From contig JAEWJZ010000020.1 in NCBI GenBank assembly GCA_023386315.1, positions 1-59,507 of the forward strand: a DNA stretch of 59,507 nt, given 5' to 3'. The translations under genes and the position numbers were made by a program. This DNA is from Bacillota bacterium. Its GTDB lineage: Bacteria; Bacillota; Clostridia; Lachnospirales; Lachnospiraceae. The notes under the pieces were generated by a model. The model was not told the origin of the DNA. It worked only from the letters and a program-made list of their open reading frames with translations, and ran no database searches. Position 1 is the first letter of the stretch. The number at the start of each line of letters is the position of its first letter. Shown in pieces: positions 50,466 through 58,951 of this stretch.

Positions 50466-51827
50466 TCAGTAGTTTATGTCGGAAATCCATTTTACCCTCA
50501 AAATCAGGATGGTGGTAATGAGGGCAGCCATGTAATTGGAAAACAGGTTTCCCCAAAACACAGAATAAAAGCTGAGAAAATGTTCGGTTGCCAATATAAA
50601 TATGTATCGCAGAAGCCATACCCGCAGCAGGCTGATGAAGAGAGTAATCCGCGTTTTTCCAAGACCGATAAAGGCTCCCTGCTGAACCATACAGATACCA
50701 AAGCCGATTACGGAATAAGTATAAATATGAAGCGCCTGGTTTGCCACGGCGAGGACGGAAGCATCTCTGGTAAACAGCACCGTAAGTTTTGATGACAGAG
50801 GTACCACCAGAGCGATTAAAAGAGCAGCAGTAATGGCACTTATGATACAACCAGCCAGACAGGCTTTTTTTGCCTTCTCCGGCTGTTTCGCTCCGATATT
50901 CATGCTGACCATGGTGGTGACTGCGGAACCGAAGGATGAGGGAAGTATAAAGCATATGGATGTAATGTTATTGGCAATGCCCTGCCCGTTTAAAACAACA
51001 GCCCCGTATTTTTCCACTTCATTGTTGATCAGGAAGAAGCCTAAATTGAGCATCAGGCTGGAAAGCATGGCAGGAAAACCGATTCGCAGTAAGGTGTGAA
51101 TGATGGTCCAGTCAAAGCGAAAGCCGGTCAGAACAAAGCGCTCTCCCGTTTTTTTTATGAATAGTTCAAAATACATCCATCCCGTAATTAAAAAGTTCGA
51201 TGCCAGGGAGGCCATAACAGAGCCAACAAGACCCCAGCGGAATACTGCAATAAAGACGGCATTAAATAAAATTTTTAAAATCAGCATGATCACCATTCGG
51301 ACAAACGTATCCTCTGGCTTGCCGTTGGCATTCTTTATGGAATTATAAATAGATTCCATAAAGGAAAAGGGTGTCACACAGGCGTTCAATGCAAGATAGA
51401 GAAAAACGTTGTGGGAAATTTCTTTATTTACATGGGCGGATATGGGAAAGGCAAGGGCAATCAGAATTGGTGCAAGGAGAAAACCCAATAAAAAAGTAAA
51501 AACGATGATCTGAGTGGATATCTTCCGGCTGTTCTTAAAATCCCCGTTTCCATTGGACTGGCCGATAATGGCCATTCCAGCTACACTTATTCCCTGTGCC
51601 AGAGCAGAGACCATGTTTACAATGGGGGTGCAGTAGGTGACGGCGCTTGCCGCACTGGTTCCTACAAGGTTGTTAAGAAACAAGCCATCGATGACCGGTA
51701 TAGCGGATTGGATGAGACCCATCATAAGGGTGGGAACGGAAAGAAATAATATGGTTGCAAAGACGGAGCCGTTAAGAATTAAATCACGCCGCTGCTCGGT
51801 GCTTTGCTTTAAAAAGTTTGACTTCAT
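50466..51827 (-). CDS. MATE family efflux transporter (second copy)
   Basis: A 453-residue MATE exporter with 12 helices and the paired MatE halves (TLMMGLIQSAIPVIDGLFLNNLVG, GQSNGNGDFKNS). It is clearly a different subfamily from the MerR-linked pump. It stands alone, with no regulator adjacent. The substrate is unknown. Confidence 0.87.
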   Translation of the reverse strand: MKSNFLKQSTEQRRDLILNGSVFATILFLSVPTLMMGLIQSAIPVIDGLFLNNLVGTSAASAVTYCTPIVNMVSALAQGISVAGMAIIGQSNGNGDFKNSRKISTQIIVFTFLLGFLLAPILIALAFPISAHVNKEISHNVFLYLALNACVTPFSFMESIYNSIKNANGKPEDTFVRMVIMLILKILFNAVFIAVFRWGLVGSVMASLASNFLITGWMYFELFIKKTGERFVLTGFRFDWTIIHTLLRIGFPAMLSSLMLNLGFFLINNEVEKYGAVVLNGQGIANNITSICFILPSSFGSAVTTMVSMNIGAKQPEKAKKACLAGCIISAITAALLIALVVPLSSKLTVLFTRDASVLAVANQALHIYTYSVIGFGICMVQQGAFIGLGKTRITLFISLLRVWLLRYIFILATEHFLSFYSVFWGNLFSNYMAALITTILILRVKWISDINY

Positions 51828-52010
51828 GTCGGTTCACCTGATTTAGTAGATTTGCGGTAGAGTTTTTGGTCAGTACCGTACAAATTTAAAATATACTCTT
51901 GAGGAAATGGAAAGTCAAACTAAAACTTATTCTTTTTTTCTAATAAAGAAATTTCCTGATGTATTCCATCATAAAGAGCCGTGAGTACGAAATAATATAA
52001 ATGATATAGT

Positions 52011-52055
52011 GCTGTAAAATTTTAAGTTGAATTTTACAGCGTTGTAACGTATAAT
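52011..52055 (+). promoter_or_regulatory. Promoter and palindromic operator of the toxin-antitoxin operon
   Basis: GCTGTAAAATT (52011-52021) and AATTTTACAGC (52030-52040) are perfect inverted repeats with an 8-base centre. TTGAAT (52027-52032) and TATAAT (52050-52055) with 17-base spacing form the promoter, so the palindrome covers the -35. This is the expected site for autorepression by the antitoxin. The rest of the 270-bp gap 51828-52097 shows nothing else. Confidence 0.65.
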
Positions 52056-52097
52056 TAAATATAAACGAAAATATTATTTAAAGAAGGAGTTGATGAT

Positions 52098-52346
52098 ATG
52101 CCCAGCATTTTACCAGTATCTGATTTGAGGAATTATAACGAAGTGTTAAAAAATTGCCGTGTTGGGGAACCAGTCTTTTTAACAAAGAATGGAAGAGGAA
52201 GATTCGTGGTTCTTGATATTGAAGATTACGAAAGAGATCGGGCTGAAAAAAAATTATTAGCTAAATTACAGGAAGCTGAAGAAGCAGTTGCAGATGGAAC
52301 TGGCTGGATGAGTCTTGATGAATTGAAGGCTGCTGTGGAGGAATAA
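52098..52346 (+). CDS. Phd/YefM-type antitoxin
   Basis: An 82-residue antitoxin: LPVSDLRNYNEVLKNCRVGEPVFLTKNGRGRFVVLDI is the Phd/YefM DNA-binding fold (given over residues 5-41 in part), followed by an acidic C-terminal tail that would block the toxin. It is four to seven bases from the toxin start and preceded by the operator. Confidence 0.85.
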   Translation: MPSILPVSDLRNYNEVLKNCRVGEPVFLTKNGRGRFVVLDIEDYERDRAEKKLLAKLQEAEEAVADGTGWMSLDELKAAVEE

Positions 52347-52352
52347 CAATTG

Positions 52353-52652
52353 ATGAAATTACGGATTAATCCTCGCGTGGCAGATGATTTGAAGGAAATC
52401 CGGGATCATATAGCTGAGGACAATGAAGAAACAGCAGAAAAAACTGTTTATGAAATTTACAAAAGCCTTGAAAATATTCAGCAGTTTCCAAACATTGGAG
52501 CCAGTCTGCCTAAGCGGGTAAGCTTCAAAACAGATTACAAATATCTGGCGCATGAAAACTATATTGTGTTGTACCGGATAAGACAGGATTTCGTGGAAAT
52601 CTATCGTGTGATTGACAGGTATCAGGATATTACGGGCATCTTATTTCAGTAA
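52353..52652 (+). CDS. RelE/ParE-family toxin
   Basis: A 99-residue toxin: LRINPRVADDLKEIRDHIAEDNEETAEKTV, FPNIGASL and YLAHENYIVLYRI plus FVEIYRVIDRYQDI match the RelE/ParE fold. Whether it cleaves mRNA or poisons gyrase is not decided by sequence. TTG 52350 is an alternative start. It is the second gene of an intact module. Confidence 0.85.
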   Translation: MKLRINPRVADDLKEIRDHIAEDNEETAEKTVYEIYKSLENIQQFPNIGASLPKRVSFKTDYKYLAHENYIVLYRIRQDFVEIYRVIDRYQDITGILFQ

Positions 52653-52734
52653 AGAACATGGGGTTTGGCTTGTTTTTAATGATGGATTAAAGTATAATTA
52701 ATATTAAATTAAAACGTGAGAGGAGGCAAATATA

Positions 52735-52896
52735 ATGGCAAAATCAAATCTGGTTCAAGTATCTGAAAAGATAAATTACACAGAAGCTGAAGCAATACAG
52801 GCATTAAGATCAGAGCTGGAAAAAGGAGTTGAAAGTATGGAGCGTGGTTCCCTGTATACAATTGAAGAAGCATGGGAAGAAATTGACGCGATTTAG
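52735..52896 (+). CDS. Small antitoxin-like protein
   Basis: A 53-residue protein: MAKSNLVQVSEKINYTEAE start and SLYTIEEAWEEIDAI end, the latter typical of antitoxins that wrap RelE/ParE toxins. AGGAGG lies eight bases before the start. The frame is intact, but the toxin frame after it is broken. It could still be made and neutralise a related toxin. Confidence 0.55.
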   Translation: MAKSNLVQVSEKINYTEAEAIQALRSELEKGVESMERGSLYTIEEAWEEIDAI

Positions 52897-52904
52897 GAGA
52901 ATGT

Positions 52905-53036
52905 ATGGAAAATTCAACAAATTATAAAGTATGCCTGACATCTGATGCAAGAAATGATATTGTAGAGATAAAAGACAGGATGCATTGGCAGTCTATTATA
53001 AACAGAATAAAATCTTTTGATCAGATAATCTATTAA
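52905..53036 (+). pseudogene. Truncated RelE/ParE-type toxin remnant
   Basis: A 43-codon frame begins YKVCLTSDARNDIVEIKD, a good RelE/ParE N terminus, with AGGAGA ahead, but stops at 53036, less than half the usual length. In another frame a stretch near 53050 reads YKYRIIS and later CDNPRYIFLCF (about 53117-53150), which could be decayed C-terminal parts. I read this as a dead second toxin next to the intact module. Confidence 0.5.
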
Positions 53037-53160
53037 TTCATATAAATACAGAATCATATCGATTCATATTTCCAACTAAAAGTTAAAGTTCCAGTGATTC
53101 GATTTTATCAGACGACTTGTGACAATCCAAGATATATATTTCTATGTTTTAAAATTAGTC

Positions 53161-53189
53161 TGGACAATATCACTAATTAGTGATATATT
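53161..53189 (+). promoter_or_regulatory. Promoter with 20-bp palindrome, MarR operator
   Basis: ATATCACTAATTAGTGATAT (53167-53186) is a perfect palindrome. It sits in the 17-base spacer between TGGACA (53161-53166) and TATATT (53184-53189), so bound MarR would shut the promoter. Transcription would start about 53196, the A of the marR start codon. Confidence 0.8.
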
Positions 53190-53195
53190 GAAATT

Positions 53196-53657
53196 ATGAA
53201 AAAGAACACTATATCTTATGGAAAAGAAAATGATACCAATTTAAAAGCATTCATTGGACTTAGCAGAACAACCCAGGCGCTTCACAGAAGAGCGGGTGCC
53301 ATCTTTAGCCAGGGAGGTCTTACATCAGCACAATTTGCTGTGCTGGAGGCCTTGTACCACAAAGGCGATTTAACAATTAACGAGATCATTGACAGTATTC
53401 TTTCTACCTCCGGTAATATGACGGTGGTAATTAACAACTTAGAAAAAGATGCCATGATAGAAAGACAGCCCAATCCAAATGATAAAAGGTCCTGTATCAT
53501 TGCAATCACGCAAAAAGGGAGAGATAAAATCGAAGAGATCTTCCCCAGGCATGTGGAAGATTTAGCAGAGAGTTTTACCGGACTGAATGAAGCGGAAAAG
53601 GAAATGCTGGTGCATCTGTTGAAAAAAATAAACAAAAGGAGTGAATCAAATGAGTAA
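53196..53657 (+). CDS. MarR-family regulator
   Basis: A 153-residue MarR protein: SRTTQALHRRAGAIF, GLTSAQFAVLEALYHKGDLT, the recognition helix region (ILSTSGNMTVVINNLEKD) and the wing (RQPNPNDKRSCIIAITQKG). It has no Shine-Dalgarno sequence before ATG 53196, and its promoter predicts a leaderless message. It overlaps the pirin gene by eight bases and probably controls both. Confidence 0.9.
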   Translation: MKKNTISYGKENDTNLKAFIGLSRTTQALHRRAGAIFSQGGLTSAQFAVLEALYHKGDLTINEIIDSILSTSGNMTVVINNLEKDAMIERQPNPNDKRSCIIAITQKGRDKIEEIFPRHVEDLAESFTGLNEAEKEMLVHLLKKINKRSESNE

Positions 53658-54666
53658 AAAGATAAAGGCAATTGAAAAAATAGGATTTCAATGGGGAATG
53701 GACAGCCCGTTTCTGGCATGCATGCATCATAAAGATCAATTCCCGGCAGGGAATGAGGTACAGGGACCTGCGGTTTCTTTAGCAGGAAGAAATATGGGAA
53801 ATGATTTTTCCGGGAAAGATGGCTTTAGTATGTATCATGGAGAAAAAGTTCCGGGATTCCCGGTTCACCCTCACCGTGGTTTTGAGACTGTCACTGTTGT
53901 ACTGGAAGGGATTGTTGATCATTTTGATTCCAAGGGAGCGGAAGGACGTTATGGAAATGGAGACGTCCAGTGGCTGACTACCGGAGCAGGCTGCCAGCAT
54001 GTAGAGATGTTTCCGCTGGTTCATCAGGATCAGGAAAATCCTTTGGAATTATTTCAAATCTGGCTGAATTTACCGGCAAAGAGTAAATTTACAGAACCGG
54101 ATTACAAGATGCTCTGGGCAGAAGATATTCCGGTGATCAGGCATACAAATGAAAAGGGAAAGACAGCAGACATCCGATTAATTGCCGGAAAATATGGAGA
54201 CAAAAAGAGCCTGGAGCCAACGAAAAATTCATGGGCAGCAAAGGAAGAAAATCATGTGGGAATCCAGCTTGTCATACTGGAGCCTGAGGCAGAGTTTCAT
54301 ATCGCTGCAGGTTCTAAGACCTTAAACCGTAACCTGTATTTTTATAAGGGAAGCAGTCACATTACCATAGATGGTAAAAACATTGCCCCCTCTTCCCGGA
54401 TCAAACTTTCCGGAGAAGATCCGGTTACGGTGGTTAATGGAGATACAACCAGTTATATTTTACTCCTGGAAGGAGAACCGATTAACGAGCCGGTTGCGCA
54501 ATTTGGTCCCTTTGTAATGAATTCCGAACAGGAAATACGAAAGGCATATGAGGATTATCAGAAGACTGGGTTTGGAGGCTGGCCATGGCCTGATGATGAG
54601 CCGGTACATGAAAGGGAGATGGGAAGATTCGCCCGTTACCCGGATGGAAGTGTGGTAAAAAAATAA
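53650..54666 (+). CDS. Pirin family protein
   Basis: A 338-residue bicupin. The metal-binding motifs are HPHRGFETVTVVLEG (two His), then CQHVEMFP (His and Glu) in the N-terminal cupin. Bacterial pirins include quercetinases (YhaK/YhhW type) and redox-linked regulators. It follows MarR with AAAGGAG; the in-frame GTG 53641 lies on that site and is not used. The MarR-pirin pair suggests response to phenolic or electrophilic compounds (inference). Confidence 0.88.
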   Translation: MSKKIKAIEKIGFQWGMDSPFLACMHHKDQFPAGNEVQGPAVSLAGRNMGNDFSGKDGFSMYHGEKVPGFPVHPHRGFETVTVVLEGIVDHFDSKGAEGRYGNGDVQWLTTGAGCQHVEMFPLVHQDQENPLELFQIWLNLPAKSKFTEPDYKMLWAEDIPVIRHTNEKGKTADIRLIAGKYGDKKSLEPTKNSWAAKEENHVGIQLVILEPEAEFHIAAGSKTLNRNLYFYKGSSHITIDGKNIAPSSRIKLSGEDPVTVVNGDTTSYILLLEGEPINEPVAQFGPFVMNSEQEIRKAYEDYQKTGFGGWPWPDDEPVHEREMGRFARYPDGSVVKK

Positions 54667-54726
54667 TTTACAGCAGGCAGAATAAGTCTTGTATAAGCAT
54701 CAGCTTCGCAAAATAGTCGGATAGAT

Positions 54727-54777
54727 AAAAGGAGCTTTTACCGTATGTGATTCATATACGAAAAAAGCTCCTTTTTT
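54727..54777. terminator. Bidirectional terminator
   Basis: AAAAGGAGCTTTT (54727-54739) pairs with AAAAAAGCTCCTTTTTT (54761-54777), with an inner CGTATG/CATACG-like helix. T-runs lie on both strands, between pirin (+) and the ABC permease (-). Confidence 0.85.
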
Positions 54778-54789
54778 CAGATGAAACAG

Positions 54790-55587
54790 TTAAAAATTAA
54801 TTCGCTTCTCCAGCAAAGTAATTCCCTGATACAAAATAGCAGAAACAATACAGAGAATTACAATGCTCATAACAACCAGATCCATCTTAAATACCTGGCT
54901 TCCGTAAATAATTAAATATCCCAGCCCCTTATTCGCCGCCAGGAATTCTCCGATAATCACCCCAACCAGACAAAGTCCGATGTTCACCTTCATATTACTT
55001 ATGATCAGCGGTACCGATCCCGGAAGCAGCACTTTTAGCAGCACATCCTTTTTATTACCTCCCAGGGAATAAATCAGCTTGATTTTATCCGGATCTGTCT
55101 GTGAAAATCCGGTATGGAGTGTCATAATGCACCCGAATACAGCAACAGAGATGGAGGCTACGATAATCGTTTTGATGTTATTGCCCAGCCATACGATTAA
55201 AATAGGGGCAAGTGCAGATTTTGGAAGACTGTTTAACATGACCAGGTACGGCTCCAGAACTTCCGATATGCTGCGGCTTGACCAGAGGAGAACGGCAATC
55301 AGGAAGCCGCACAGGACCACCAGTACAAAGCTGACCAGTGTTTCCATGACGGTGACTCCTATGTGCATGAAGATGCTTTTATCCTTTACCATTTCAAAAA
55401 AGCAGATGGTAACTCTGGAAGGAGAGCTGAAAATAAAGTCGTTGATGATGCCCAGTCTGGCACATAATTCCCAGACGGAGAGCAGAAGGACCAGCAGCAT
55501 AAAGCGCCAGACTCTTACGTTCCGGCGGTGTATTTTCTCTTTCTCAATAAATGCCTGCTGGGCTAAGGTTGGGTGTGTCTCAATCAT
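54790..55587 (-). CDS. ABC transporter permease (SsuC/TauC-type)
   Basis: A 265-residue BPD_transp_1 permease of the nitrate/sulfonate/taurine group with six helices and the EAA-like loop (YSLGGNKKDVLLKVLLPGSVPLIISNMK in part). ATG 55587 overlaps the ATPase end by eight bases; a longer frame from 55692 is inside the ATPase gene. No substrate-binding protein is encoded beside it. Confidence 0.87.
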   Translation of the reverse strand: MIETHPTLAQQAFIEKEKIHRRNVRVWRFMLLVLLLSVWELCARLGIINDFIFSSPSRVTICFFEMVKDKSIFMHIGVTVMETLVSFVLVVLCGFLIAVLLWSSRSISEVLEPYLVMLNSLPKSALAPILIVWLGNNIKTIIVASISVAVFGCIMTLHTGFSQTDPDKIKLIYSLGGNKKDVLLKVLLPGSVPLIISNMKVNIGLCLVGVIIGEFLAANKGLGYLIIYGSQVFKMDLVVMSIVILCIVSAILYQGITLLEKRINF

Positions 55588-56347
55588 GATTTTGCAGCTC
55601 CTTCCATACCTGATTAAAATAAACGGAGAATTCCGGCATATTTCTGCGGTCCAGAGGCCGGATGTCCTGGCTGCCGAAGGAGATGGGAACAACGGCCTTG
55701 ATTCTGCCAGGTCTCTTTGTCAGGACAATCACCCTGTCCGCCACACTGATGGCTTCAGAGAGGTCATGGGTAATCAGGATAGCGGTTTTATGAGTGCTTT
55801 TTATAATAGAACTGATATCGTCGCAGACAGAAAGTCTGGTCTGATAGTCCAGAGCGGAGAACGGTTCATCTAATAAAAGAAGGTCCGGTTCCAGTGCCAG
55901 GGTGCGGACCAGAGCAGCACGCTGGCGCATACCGCCGGACAATTCGGACGGTCTTGCATTTTCAAAACTGCCAAGACCGTAAGTATGAAGCATATTATGA
56001 AGCTTTTCTCTGGAGCTGCTGTTTCGCTTTTTCTGAATTTCCAGTCCAAGCTCAGCATTTCCCATTATGGTGCGCCATTCAAAGAGATGGTCACGCTGCA
56101 GCATATAACCTATATTAACAACCGATTCGGCTTTTGGCACGCCGTCGATTAAGATCTCCCCCTCATCGGGAATCAGCAGTCCGCATAAAAGTGATAACAG
56201 GGTTGATTTCCCGCAGCCGGAGGGACCGACCACAGCAAGGAATTCCCCGTTGTCAGCAGTAAAGGATATATTGGAAAGGGCCAGTGTCTCACCCTCAAGG
56301 GAATGATAGGAGTAACTGAGCCCGCGAACTTCCAGTTTTGGTTTCAT
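55580..56347 (-). CDS. ABC transporter ATP-binding protein (SsuB/TauB-type)
   Basis: A 255-residue ATPase: GPSGCGKSTLLSLLCGLL, LSGGMRQRAALVRTLALEP and LLLLDEPFSALDYQT. It powers the permease it overlaps. Candidate substrates are sulfonates, nitrate-like anions, thiamine precursors or pyrimidine-like molecules; with no binding protein next to it the choice is open. The gap to rimP carries no riboswitch that I can recognise. Confidence 0.9.
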   Translation of the reverse strand: MKPKLEVRGLSYSYHSLEGETLALSNISFTADNGEFLAVVGPSGCGKSTLLSLLCGLLIPDEGEILIDGVPKAESVVNIGYMLQRDHLFEWRTIMGNAELGLEIQKKRNSSSREKLHNMLHTYGLGSFENARPSELSGGMRQRAALVRTLALEPDLLLLDEPFSALDYQTRLSVCDDISSIIKSTHKTAILITHDLSEAISVADRVIVLTKRPGRIKAVVPISFGSQDIRPLDRRNMPEFSVYFNQVWKELQNHD

Positions 56348-56502
56348 GGGTCCTCCTTATTTGACAGAATTAACTCTGATATAGTGTTATAATATGTACA
56401 AAAAAAAGGAGTGTGAAGAAAACTTTGTCCTATCATGGAATAGAAACAATTTAAGAAATTCAAATAATAGATGGAAATATCAGAAAAAATGAGAAAAAGC
56501 CC

Positions 56503-56584
56503 TTGCAATGCCAGGAAAAGGGTGTTATACTATTCAAGATAACAAGCATGTTTGACTGATAGAGAGTGGGCGCAAGTCCACTCT
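56503..56584 (+). promoter_or_regulatory. Promoter and leader hairpin of the rimP-nusA-infB operon
   Basis: TTGCAA (56503-56508), 17-base spacer, TATACT (56526-56531). The leader then forms AGAGTGG (56563-56569) with CCACTCT (56578-56584), an 8-base loop, 31 bases before the rimP start. NusA is known to autoregulate such operons in other bacteria; that role for this hairpin is inference. Confidence 0.6.
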
Positions 56585-56614
56585 TTCCATTTTGTTTGGA
56601 AAGGTGGGAAGAAA

Positions 56615-57082
56615 ATGGCTAAAAGAGAAGAGTATGAGGCAAAGACAGAGAGCTTTTTAATGCCCCTTATGAAGGAGAACGATTTTGAACTGGTTGACGT
56701 GGAATATGTAAAAGAAGCGGGAAACTGGTATTTACGGGCTTATATTGATAAAAAAGGCGGAATTACAGTTGATGACTGTGAAATTATAAGCAGAAAGCTG
56801 GGAGACTGGCTGGATGAAAAGGATTTTATTGCAGACAGCTACATTCTGGAGGTCAGTTCCCCGGGACTTGGCAGACCCTTAAAAAAAGATAAGGATTTTG
56901 ACAGAAGCATCGGAGAAGATGTGGACATTAAGCTGTATAAGCCTTTGAACAAACAAAAGGATTTCACTGGTACGCTGCTGTCCTATGACAGGGATACTGT
57001 AACCATTGCCCAGGAAGATGGATCAGAGCTTACGCTCAACCGACCGGAGATCGCACTCATCCGGCTGGCATTTGATTTCTAA
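56615..57082 (+). CDS. rimP: Ribosome maturation factor RimP
   Basis: A 155-residue RimP: FELVDVEYVKEAGNWYLRAYIDKKGG, then VSSPGLGRPLKKDKDF and the SH3-like C-terminal domain. It acts in 30S subunit maturation. ATG 56615 with AAGGTGGGAAG is used; an in-frame ATG at 56552 would lie in the leader hairpin. Confidence 0.95.
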   Translation: MAKREEYEAKTESFLMPLMKENDFELVDVEYVKEAGNWYLRAYIDKKGGITVDDCEIISRKLGDWLDEKDFIADSYILEVSSPGLGRPLKKDKDFDRSIGEDVDIKLYKPLNKQKDFTGTLLSYDRDTVTIAQEDGSELTLNRPEIALIRLAFDF

Positions 57083-57111
57083 ACAGTAAGAGATATTAGG
57101 AGGATAAAAAA

Positions 57112-58269
57112 ATGAATAAGGAACTGTTAGAAGCACTGAATATTCTGGAAAAGGAGAACAGTATCAGCAAGGAGACCCTGTTGGAAGCAATTGAGAATTC
57201 TCTCCTTACTGCGTGCAAGAACCACTTTGGAAAAGCGGATAATATTAAAGTCAGCATCAACCGCGATACCTGTGATTTTAACGTTTCCGCAGAAAAAGAA
57301 GTGGTGGAGACAGTTGAAGATCCTCTGCTGCAGATCAGCCTGGCAGAGGCAAAGATGACAGATCCTAAATACGATATCGGAGATGTGATTCATTGTCCTA
57401 TAGACTCGAAAAAGTTCGGAAGAATTGCTACACAGAATGCTAAGAACGTGATTCTTCAGAAGATTCGTGAGGAAGGCAGAAAATCACTGTTTAATGACTG
57501 GTACTGTCAGGAACGGGAAGTCGTTACTGGTATTGTACAGAGATATCTGGGAAGAAACGTCAGCATCAACTTAGGCAAGGTAGACGCCATTTTAAATGAA
57601 ACGGAGATGGTAAAGGGAGAAGTATTCAAGGCGACCGAACGAATCAAGGTTTTTGTTCTGGAAGTGAAGGATACCCCCAAGGGACCAAGAATTTCCGTAT
57701 CAAGAACACACCCGGACCTGGTAAAACGCCTGTTTGAGTCTGAAGTAACGGAAGTGAAGGACGGAACAGTAGAGATTAAGGCAATCGCAAGAGAAGCCGG
57801 TTCCAGAACCAAGATCGCCGTAAAATCCAACGATACCAATGTTGATCCGGTAGGTGCATGTGTTGGTTTAAACGGAGCCAGAGTAAATTCCATCGTCAAT
57901 GAGTTAAGGGGAGAAAAAATCGATATTATTAACTGGGATGACAATCCAGCTTACTTAATTGAGAATGCACTCAGTCCGGCAAAGGTAATCTGCGTTGTGG
58001 CTGATGAAGTATCCAAAGAGGCACAGGTAATTGTACCGGATTACCAGCTGTCACTGGCAATTGGCAAGGAAGGCCAGAATGCAAGACTTGCAGCACGGCT
58101 TACCGGTTATAAGATTGATATAAAGAGTGAAACACAGGCGAGAGAGCTTGGTCTCTTTGAAGAGCTTGGTCTTGAATATCAGGACAGTGCAAACAGCAGC
58201 AGTGACTATGAGGAAGAGTTTCAAAGCGAATATCAGGAAGAAGAGTCCGAAAACAGCTATCAGGAATAA
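57112..58269 (+). CDS. nusA: Transcription termination/antitermination factor NusA
   Basis: A 385-residue NusA with N-terminal RNA polymerase-binding domain, S1 domain (VTGIVQRYLGRNVSINLG), and two KH domains (VGACVGLNGARVNSIVNEL; LAIGKEGQNARLAARLTGYKIDI in part). The acidic C-terminal tail (about 355-385, rich in E, S and Y) is typical of Gram-positive NusA. Operon neighbours are canonical. Confidence 0.96.
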   Translation: MNKELLEALNILEKENSISKETLLEAIENSLLTACKNHFGKADNIKVSINRDTCDFNVSAEKEVVETVEDPLLQISLAEAKMTDPKYDIGDVIHCPIDSKKFGRIATQNAKNVILQKIREEGRKSLFNDWYCQEREVVTGIVQRYLGRNVSINLGKVDAILNETEMVKGEVFKATERIKVFVLEVKDTPKGPRISVSRTHPDLVKRLFESEVTEVKDGTVEIKAIAREAGSRTKIAVKSNDTNVDPVGACVGLNGARVNSIVNELRGEKIDIINWDDNPAYLIENALSPAKVICVVADEVSKEAQVIVPDYQLSLAIGKEGQNARLAARLTGYKIDIKSETQARELGLFEELGLEYQDSANSSSDYEEEFQSEYQEEESENSYQE

Positions 58270-58290
58270 TAATTAGGATGTGATGGAGAC

Positions 58291-58560
58291 GTGAGTACAA
58301 AAAAGGTACCGCTCAGACAGTGTATCGGCTGCGGTGAGATGAAAAATAAAAAAGAGATGATACGTGTTTTAAAAACTTCGGAAGACAGCTTTGTTCTTGA
58401 TGGAACCGGGCGTAAGAATGGACGGGGAGCTTATATTTGTCCTTCCATGGAATGCTTCAAAAAAGCAGTAAAGGGTAAGGGGCTGGAGCGTTCCTTTAAA
58501 ATGTCGATTCCAAAAGAAGTTTACGAAGCGTTGGAAAGGGAGATGGAGCAGTTTGGATAA
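58291..58560 (+). CDS. ylxR: YlxR family RNA-binding protein
   Basis: An 89-residue YlxR (RnpM): PLRQCIGCGEMKNKKEMIRV and GRGAYICPSMECFKKAVK. It modulates RNase P in B. subtilis. The start is GTG 58291. Confidence 0.92.
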   Translation: MSTKKVPLRQCIGCGEMKNKKEMIRVLKTSEDSFVLDGTGRKNGRGAYICPSMECFKKAVKGKGLERSFKMSIPKEVYEALEREMEQFG

Positions 58561-58951
58561 CAGACAGAAGATCCTGAATCTGATCGGCCTGGCCACAAAG
58601 GCCGGGAAGATTTCGAGCGGAGAGTTCATGACTGAGAAATCCGTTAAGGCAGGAAAAGCATCGTTAGTGATCGTTTCTGAGGAAGCCTCAGACAATACAA
58701 GGAAGATGTTTACCAATATGTGTACTTACTATAAGGTACCAATTTATTTCTTTGCAGGAAAGGAAGAACTGGGTCACGCTATGGGTAAGGAGATGAGGAC
58801 GTCTCTTGCTGTCGTGGATAATGGGTTTGCAAAGGCAATCGGGAAACTAATGAATACGAATGCAGGTAGTCAGTGTGAGAATGATCCTTCACATCTACCG
58901 GTATGTGCTGATGAATGTGCACAGAATGGAGGAAAGCATGAGAGTTTATGA
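58553..58951 (+). CDS. ylxQ: YlxQ, L7Ae-like ribosomal protein
   Basis: A 132-residue L7Ae/L30e/S12e/Gadd45-type protein: ILNLIGLATKAGKISSGEFMTEKSVKAGKASLVIVSEEAS. It starts at TTG 58553, overlapping ylxR by eight bases, and overlaps infB by 14 bases. The last 30 residues (Cys/Asn-rich) go beyond the usual domain. Confidence 0.88.
   Translation: MDNRQKILNLIGLATKAGKISSGEFMTEKSVKAGKASLVIVSEEASDNTRKMFTNMCTYYKVPIYFFAGKEELGHAMGKEMRTSLAVVDNGFAKAIGKLMNTNAGSQCENDPSHLPVCADECAQNGGKHESL

Noticed and set aside
50421..50792. Plus-strand frame of 123 codons after the opp operon
   Set aside because: It starts inside the terminator and runs antisense to the second MATE gene.
55079..55873. 264-codon plus-strand frame opposite the ABC transporter genes
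   Set aside because: It is antisense to two clear genes with conserved motifs and has no recognisable domain.
56348..56502. Riboswitch upstream of the SsuB-like ATPase
   Set aside because: I looked for thiamine, SAM or purine-type conserved cores on both strands and found none.
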